Origin: Hydrogenophaga pseudoflava
GTDB taxonomy: Bacteria > Pseudomonadota > Gammaproteobacteria > Burkholderiales > Burkholderiaceae_C
Length of the DNA stretch: 64,000 nucleotides
NCBI RefSeq assembly: GCF_031020795.1
Contig: NZ_JAVHJP010000005.1
Span: 127,362 to 191,361, forward strand
Reading direction: 5' to 3'
Below are positions 60,910-64,000 of this stretch, one piece after another. The notes beneath the pieces are model-generated. The model was not told the DNA's origin. It searched no databases and saw nothing but the letters and a program-made list of their open reading frames with translations. Each line of letters opens with the position of its first letter. Within the stretch, counting starts at the first letter, position 1. Made by a program: the position numbers and the translations under genes.

Positions 60910-63393
60910 TCAGTAGGGACGGAAGTTGCCGGACGGCGCGGCGCGCGGCACCGGCGCACCGGCCACCGCCGCCATGCGCAGGCCACCTGCGCCGGGTGCA
61001 CGGCGGCCCACGGGCTCGCCGTTGGCCACCTTGCGCACCACCACGTCCTGCTCACCCGCACCGAAGAACGACACCGCCTGCTGCAGCTGCTCGGCCTGGC
61101 CCGAGAGTTCCTCGGAAGTGGCCGCCAGTTCCTCGGAGGCCGAGGCGTTCTGCTGCGTGGCCTTGGAGAGCTGGCCCATGGCGCCGCCGATCTGGGTGAC
61201 CGACTGGCTCTGCTCGCGCGAGGCGGCGGCGATTTCCTGCACCAGGTCGGAGGTGCGCTGGATCGAGGGCACGATCTGGCCCAGCAGGTGCCCGGCCCGC
61301 TCGGCCGTGTCCACGCTGTGGCCGGCCAGGTCGCCGATCTCCTTGGCCGCCTCCTGGCTGCGCTCGGCCAGCTTGCGCACCTCGGCCGCCACCACCGCGA
61401 AGCCCTTGCCGTGTTCACCGGCGCGCGCGGCCTCGATGGCGGCGTTGAGCGCCAGCAGGTTGGTCTGGTAGGCGATGTCGTCGACGATGCTGATCTTGGC
61501 CGCGATCTGCTTCATGGCCTGCACCGTCTGCGTCACCGCCTGCCCGCCGTCGCCGGCTTCCTTGCTGGCCTTGGTGGCCATGCCGTCGGTGATCTTGGCG
61601 TTGTCGCTGTTCTGCGAGATCGAGGCCGACATCTGTTCGACCGAGGCGGTGGTCTCCTCGACCGAGGCGGCCTGTTCGCTGGCCGCCTGCGACAGGCTCT
61701 GCGCGGTGGCGCTGACCTGGTTGGCCGCGCCGGTCAGGGCCTCGGCGGCGGAGCGGACCTCGTCCATCACACCGGCCAGCTTCTCGCAGGTGGCGTTGGC
61801 GTCGTCCTTGACGCGCAGGAAGGTGCCGGCGCAGTCGCGCTCGATGCGCTGGCTCAGGTCGCCGTTGGACATCGCACCGAACACGCGGCCGACGTCACCG
61901 AACATCACCTCGGTGGTCTCCAGCAGGGCGTTGATGCCCTCGCACAGCGCCAGCGGTGCGCCGGTCTTGCCCTCCACCGGGATGCGCTGCTCCAGGTCGC
62001 CCTCGCGCGCCGCCGCGGTGGCCGCCTGCGCCTGCTCGACCACGGTGGCCAGCATCTCGGCGGCCTTGACCTGGGCGGTCACGTCGGTGGCGTACTTGAC
62101 GACCTTGAAGGGCTTGCCGTTGAGGTCGAGGATGGGGTTGTACGAGGCCTGGATCCAGATCTCCTGGCCACCCTTGCCGAGGCGGCGGTAGCGGCCGGCG
62201 TCGAACTGGCCGCGGCCCAGGCGCTCCCAGAACTCGCGGTAGGCCGGCTGGGCGCGTTCGACGGGGTCGACGAACATGCTGTGGTGGTGCCCCTGGATCT
62301 CGGCCAGCGAGTAGCCCAGCGCGCCCAGGAAGTTGTCGTTGGCGCCCAGGATCCGGCCGGTGAGGTCGAACTCGATCACCGCCTGGGCCTTGCTGATGGC
62401 CTCGATCTGGCCACTCCAGTCGGCCGCCTGCAGGCGCTGCGCCGTGATGTCGGTGGCGTACTTGACGACCTTGACCGGTTTGCCGGCGGGGTCGAGGATG
62501 GGGTTGTACGAGGCCTGGATCCAGACCTCCTTGCCCCCCTTGCCGATGCGCTTGTACTGGCCGGCGTCGTATTCGCCGCGACCCAGCTTGTCCCAGAACA
62601 TCCGGTACTCGGGAGTGGCCGCATGGGCAGGGTCGACGAACAGGCTGTGGTGCTGGCCGCGGATCTCGTCGAGCGTGTAACCCAGGGCGCGCAGGAAGTT
62701 GTCGTTGGCGGTCAGCACCTTGCCCGTGAGGTCGAACTCGATCACCGCCTGCGATTTGCCGATGGCCTGCACCTGGCCGCTCCAGTCGGCCGCCTGCAGC
62801 TGGGACCGGGTGACGTCGGTCGCGATCTTGATGACCTTGGTGACTCGGCCGGCCTCGTCCCTGACGGGCGCGTAGGTGCCCTGGATCCAGACCTCGCGGC
62901 CGTCCCGGGCGATGCGCTTGAACACATCCGCATGGGTCTTGCCCGCGTTCAGCCCGTCCCAGAAATCACGGTAGGCCGGCGAGGACACCACGGCCGGCTC
63001 GACGAAGATGCGGTGGTGCTTGCCCACGATCTCGCTTTCGCTGTAGCCCAGCAGCCGGCAGAAGTTGCCGTTGGCCTTGAGCACCTGGCCCTGGGTGTCG
63101 AACTCGATGTAGGCGTAGCTGGTGTCGATGGCCGTGAGGATGCCGGCGGCGATGGCCCTGGCGTTCTGGCGCTCCGACTCGGCCTCGGTGGTCACGCGGT
63201 CCAGCTGCTGTGTGAGCTCGGCGATCCTCGCCTCCGCCGAAACGCGGGACCGCTCCTTCTCCTGCAGCGTCTGCGCCCATTGCGCCTCTGCGGCCGCACA
63301 GGCCTTTTCCTTGTCCTGCAGCGCCTGGGACAGCTGGTCCAGCTCGGTGCCGGCGAAAACGCGGGCAATCCAGGGGGTGTGGGTCTGTGTCAT
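60910..63393 (-). CDS. Soluble methyl-accepting chemotaxis protein with three PAS domains
   Basis: Receptor of 827 residues, no membrane segments. A coiled coil (about 15-75) precedes three tandem PAS domains that are copies of one another: [17 protein letters not shown] (about 95), [17 protein letters not shown] (about 220) and [17 protein letters not shown] (about 340). Two HAMP-like repeats ([24 protein letters not shown]) and the signalling domain follow, ending GNFRPY. The ATG overlaps the cheA stop. The repeated PAS units point to expansion by internal duplication; a heme or FAD ligand cannot be told from sequence. Confidence 0.93.
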   Translation of the reverse strand: MTQTHTPWIARVFAGTELDQLSQALQDKEKACAAAEAQWAQTLQEKERSRVSAEARIAELTQQLDRVTTEAESERQNARAIAAGILTAIDTSYAYIEFDTQGQVLKANGNFCRLLGYSESEIVGKHHRIFVEPAVVSSPAYRDFWDGLNAGKTHADVFKRIARDGREVWIQGTYAPVRDEAGRVTKVIKIATDVTRSQLQAADWSGQVQAIGKSQAVIEFDLTGKVLTANDNFLRALGYTLDEIRGQHHSLFVDPAHAATPEYRMFWDKLGRGEYDAGQYKRIGKGGKEVWIQASYNPILDPAGKPVKVVKYATDITAQRLQAADWSGQIEAISKAQAVIEFDLTGRILGANDNFLGALGYSLAEIQGHHHSMFVDPVERAQPAYREFWERLGRGQFDAGRYRRLGKGGQEIWIQASYNPILDLNGKPFKVVKYATDVTAQVKAAEMLATVVEQAQAATAAAREGDLEQRIPVEGKTGAPLALCEGINALLETTEVMFGDVGRVFGAMSNGDLSQRIERDCAGTFLRVKDDANATCEKLAGVMDEVRSAAEALTGAANQVSATAQSLSQAASEQAASVEETTASVEQMSASISQNSDNAKITDGMATKASKEAGDGGQAVTQTVQAMKQIAAKISIVDDIAYQTNLLALNAAIEAARAGEHGKGFAVVAAEVRKLAERSQEAAKEIGDLAGHSVDTAERAGHLLGQIVPSIQRTSDLVQEIAAASREQSQSVTQIGGAMGQLSKATQQNASASEELAATSEELSGQAEQLQQAVSFFGAGEQDVVVRKVANGEPVGRRAPGAGGLRMAAVAGAPVPRAAPSGNFRPY

Positions 63394-64000
63394 GGCGCGG
63401 GTCCTTCTGCAGGAGCGGATTCGGTGGACGGAAGAGGTTGTGGGGACACGGCGTGGCGCGGTCGCGCGTGGGACGGCGGATGGATCGCCAGCTGGCACAG
63501 CGAGGCCACGTCGAAGATCAGGGCCACGTCGCCGTTGCCCAGGATGGAGGAGCCGGACATGCCGCGCAGGCTGCGGAACATGCGGCCCAGCGGCTTGATG
63601 ACGGTCTGGTGCTGGCCCAGCAGCTGGTCGACCAGCACGCCGTAGCGCTGGCCGCCAAAGCGGATCACCACGATGCTGACCCGGTCGGGCTCGGGCGAGT
63701 CCAGCGCGTAGAGCTTGCGCAGGCTCACCACCGGCAGGGCCTGGCCGCGCAGCTCGGTCACGCCGCGGCCGCTGGCGTCCATCTCGGTGGCGCTGGAGCG
63801 GCTCTCGATCACCTCCACCACCGCGTCGAGCGGGAAGATGAAGCGCGAGTCGCCGACGCCGATCAGGAAGCCGTCGATGATGGCCAGCGTGAGCGGCAGG
63901 CGGATCTCGATGGTCGAGCCCGCGCCCTCCTCGCTGGTGAGCTGCACCGTGCCGCGCAGCGCCTCGATGTTGCTGCGGACCACGTCCATGCCGACGCCGC
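63390..64000 (-). CDS. cheA: Chemotaxis histidine kinase CheA (3' part, cut by window edge)
   Basis: C-terminal 202 residues of CheA. The fragment opens with [16 protein letters not shown], the G2 box of the ATPase domain, continues through [20 protein letters not shown] and the CheW-like regulatory domain ([50 protein letters not shown]), and ends with a Pro/Ser-rich tail. The phosphotransfer, CheY-binding and dimerisation domains lie right of the window. The stop overlaps the receptor start (ATGA), so the cluster is one operon reading leftwards. Confidence 0.95.
   Translation of the reverse strand, partial: GVGMDVVRSNIEALRGTVQLTSEEGAGSTIEIRLPLTLAIIDGFLIGVGDSRFIFPLDAVVEVIESRSSATEMDASGRGVTELRGQALPVVSLRKLYALDSPEPDRVSIVVIRFGGQRYGVLVDQLLGQHQTVIKPLGRMFRSLRGMSGSSILGNGDVALIFDVASLCQLAIHPPSHARPRHAVSPQPLPSTESAPAEGPAP

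Overview
The window is high-GC, gene-dense chromosomal DNA from a betaproteobacterium of the order Burkholderiales, most probably a Comamonadaceae member close to Hydrogenophaga, Acidovorax or Variovorax. The indications are gene content (MetH lacking its homocysteine domain behind an SAH riboswitch, prkA-yeaH-spoVR, glnK-amtB, glycolate oxidase genes, a cheA-mcp-cheW-cheR-cheD-cheB cluster), strong G/C third-codon bias, and an intergenic GC-rich repeat of the type scattered in that family. No rRNA, tRNA, CRISPR array or complete insertion sequence was seen. Species-level placement is an inference.

Layout. 0-9.4 kb: small regulatory and metabolic units (NodD/NahR-type LysR regulator, thioesterase, LysE exporter with divergent WYL regulator, flagellar-rod-like orphan, ArsR/SRPBCC pair, DUF3445 heme protein with NhaR-like regulator, BI-1 protein, ExoD, TauE/SafE). 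9.5-15.7 kb: a minus-strand operon of an RND efflux pump, a DUF2892 protein, a TDT/SLAC1 transporter and a CsoR-family regulator. Its promoter carries a CsoR-type inverted repeat between -35 and -10. 15.7-23.4 kb: MFS transporter, alanine racemase, two uncharacterised proteins, LplT, a degenerate receiver protein and glutathione peroxidase. 23.5-28.3 kb: prkA-yeaH-spoVR. 28.3-32.5 kb: WYL regulator with VOC protein, DUF3597 protein, glcF and glcE. 32.9-34.9 kb: amtB and glnK behind a sigma54 promoter. 35.1-40.5 kb: YifB, a zinc-ribbon protein, and metH under an SAH riboswitch whose ribosome-binding site is sequestered by a hairpin.

40.6-54.4 kb is the most distinctive part. A NifA-like sigma54 activator is followed by a small, lower-GC cluster of integron-type cassettes with recognisable attC sites but no integrase. 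Next comes a plus-strand operon (rhodanese, OsmC, ACAD-like flavoprotein, rubredoxin-reductase fusion) preceded by a sigma54 -24/-12 promoter and upstream inverted repeats. Facing it is a minus-strand cynABD-cynS type cyanate operon that also starts at a sigma54 promoter, and behind that lies a soluble NarL-type two-component system. Together they look like a nitrogen-regulated module for cyanate and perhaps another C/N/S compound (inference).

54.5-64 kb: an HTH regulator divergent from a methyltransferase-like protein that has lost its catalytic motif, then a chemotaxis operon with two soluble PAS-containing receptors whose signalling domains are nearly identical. The operon runs off the right edge inside cheA.
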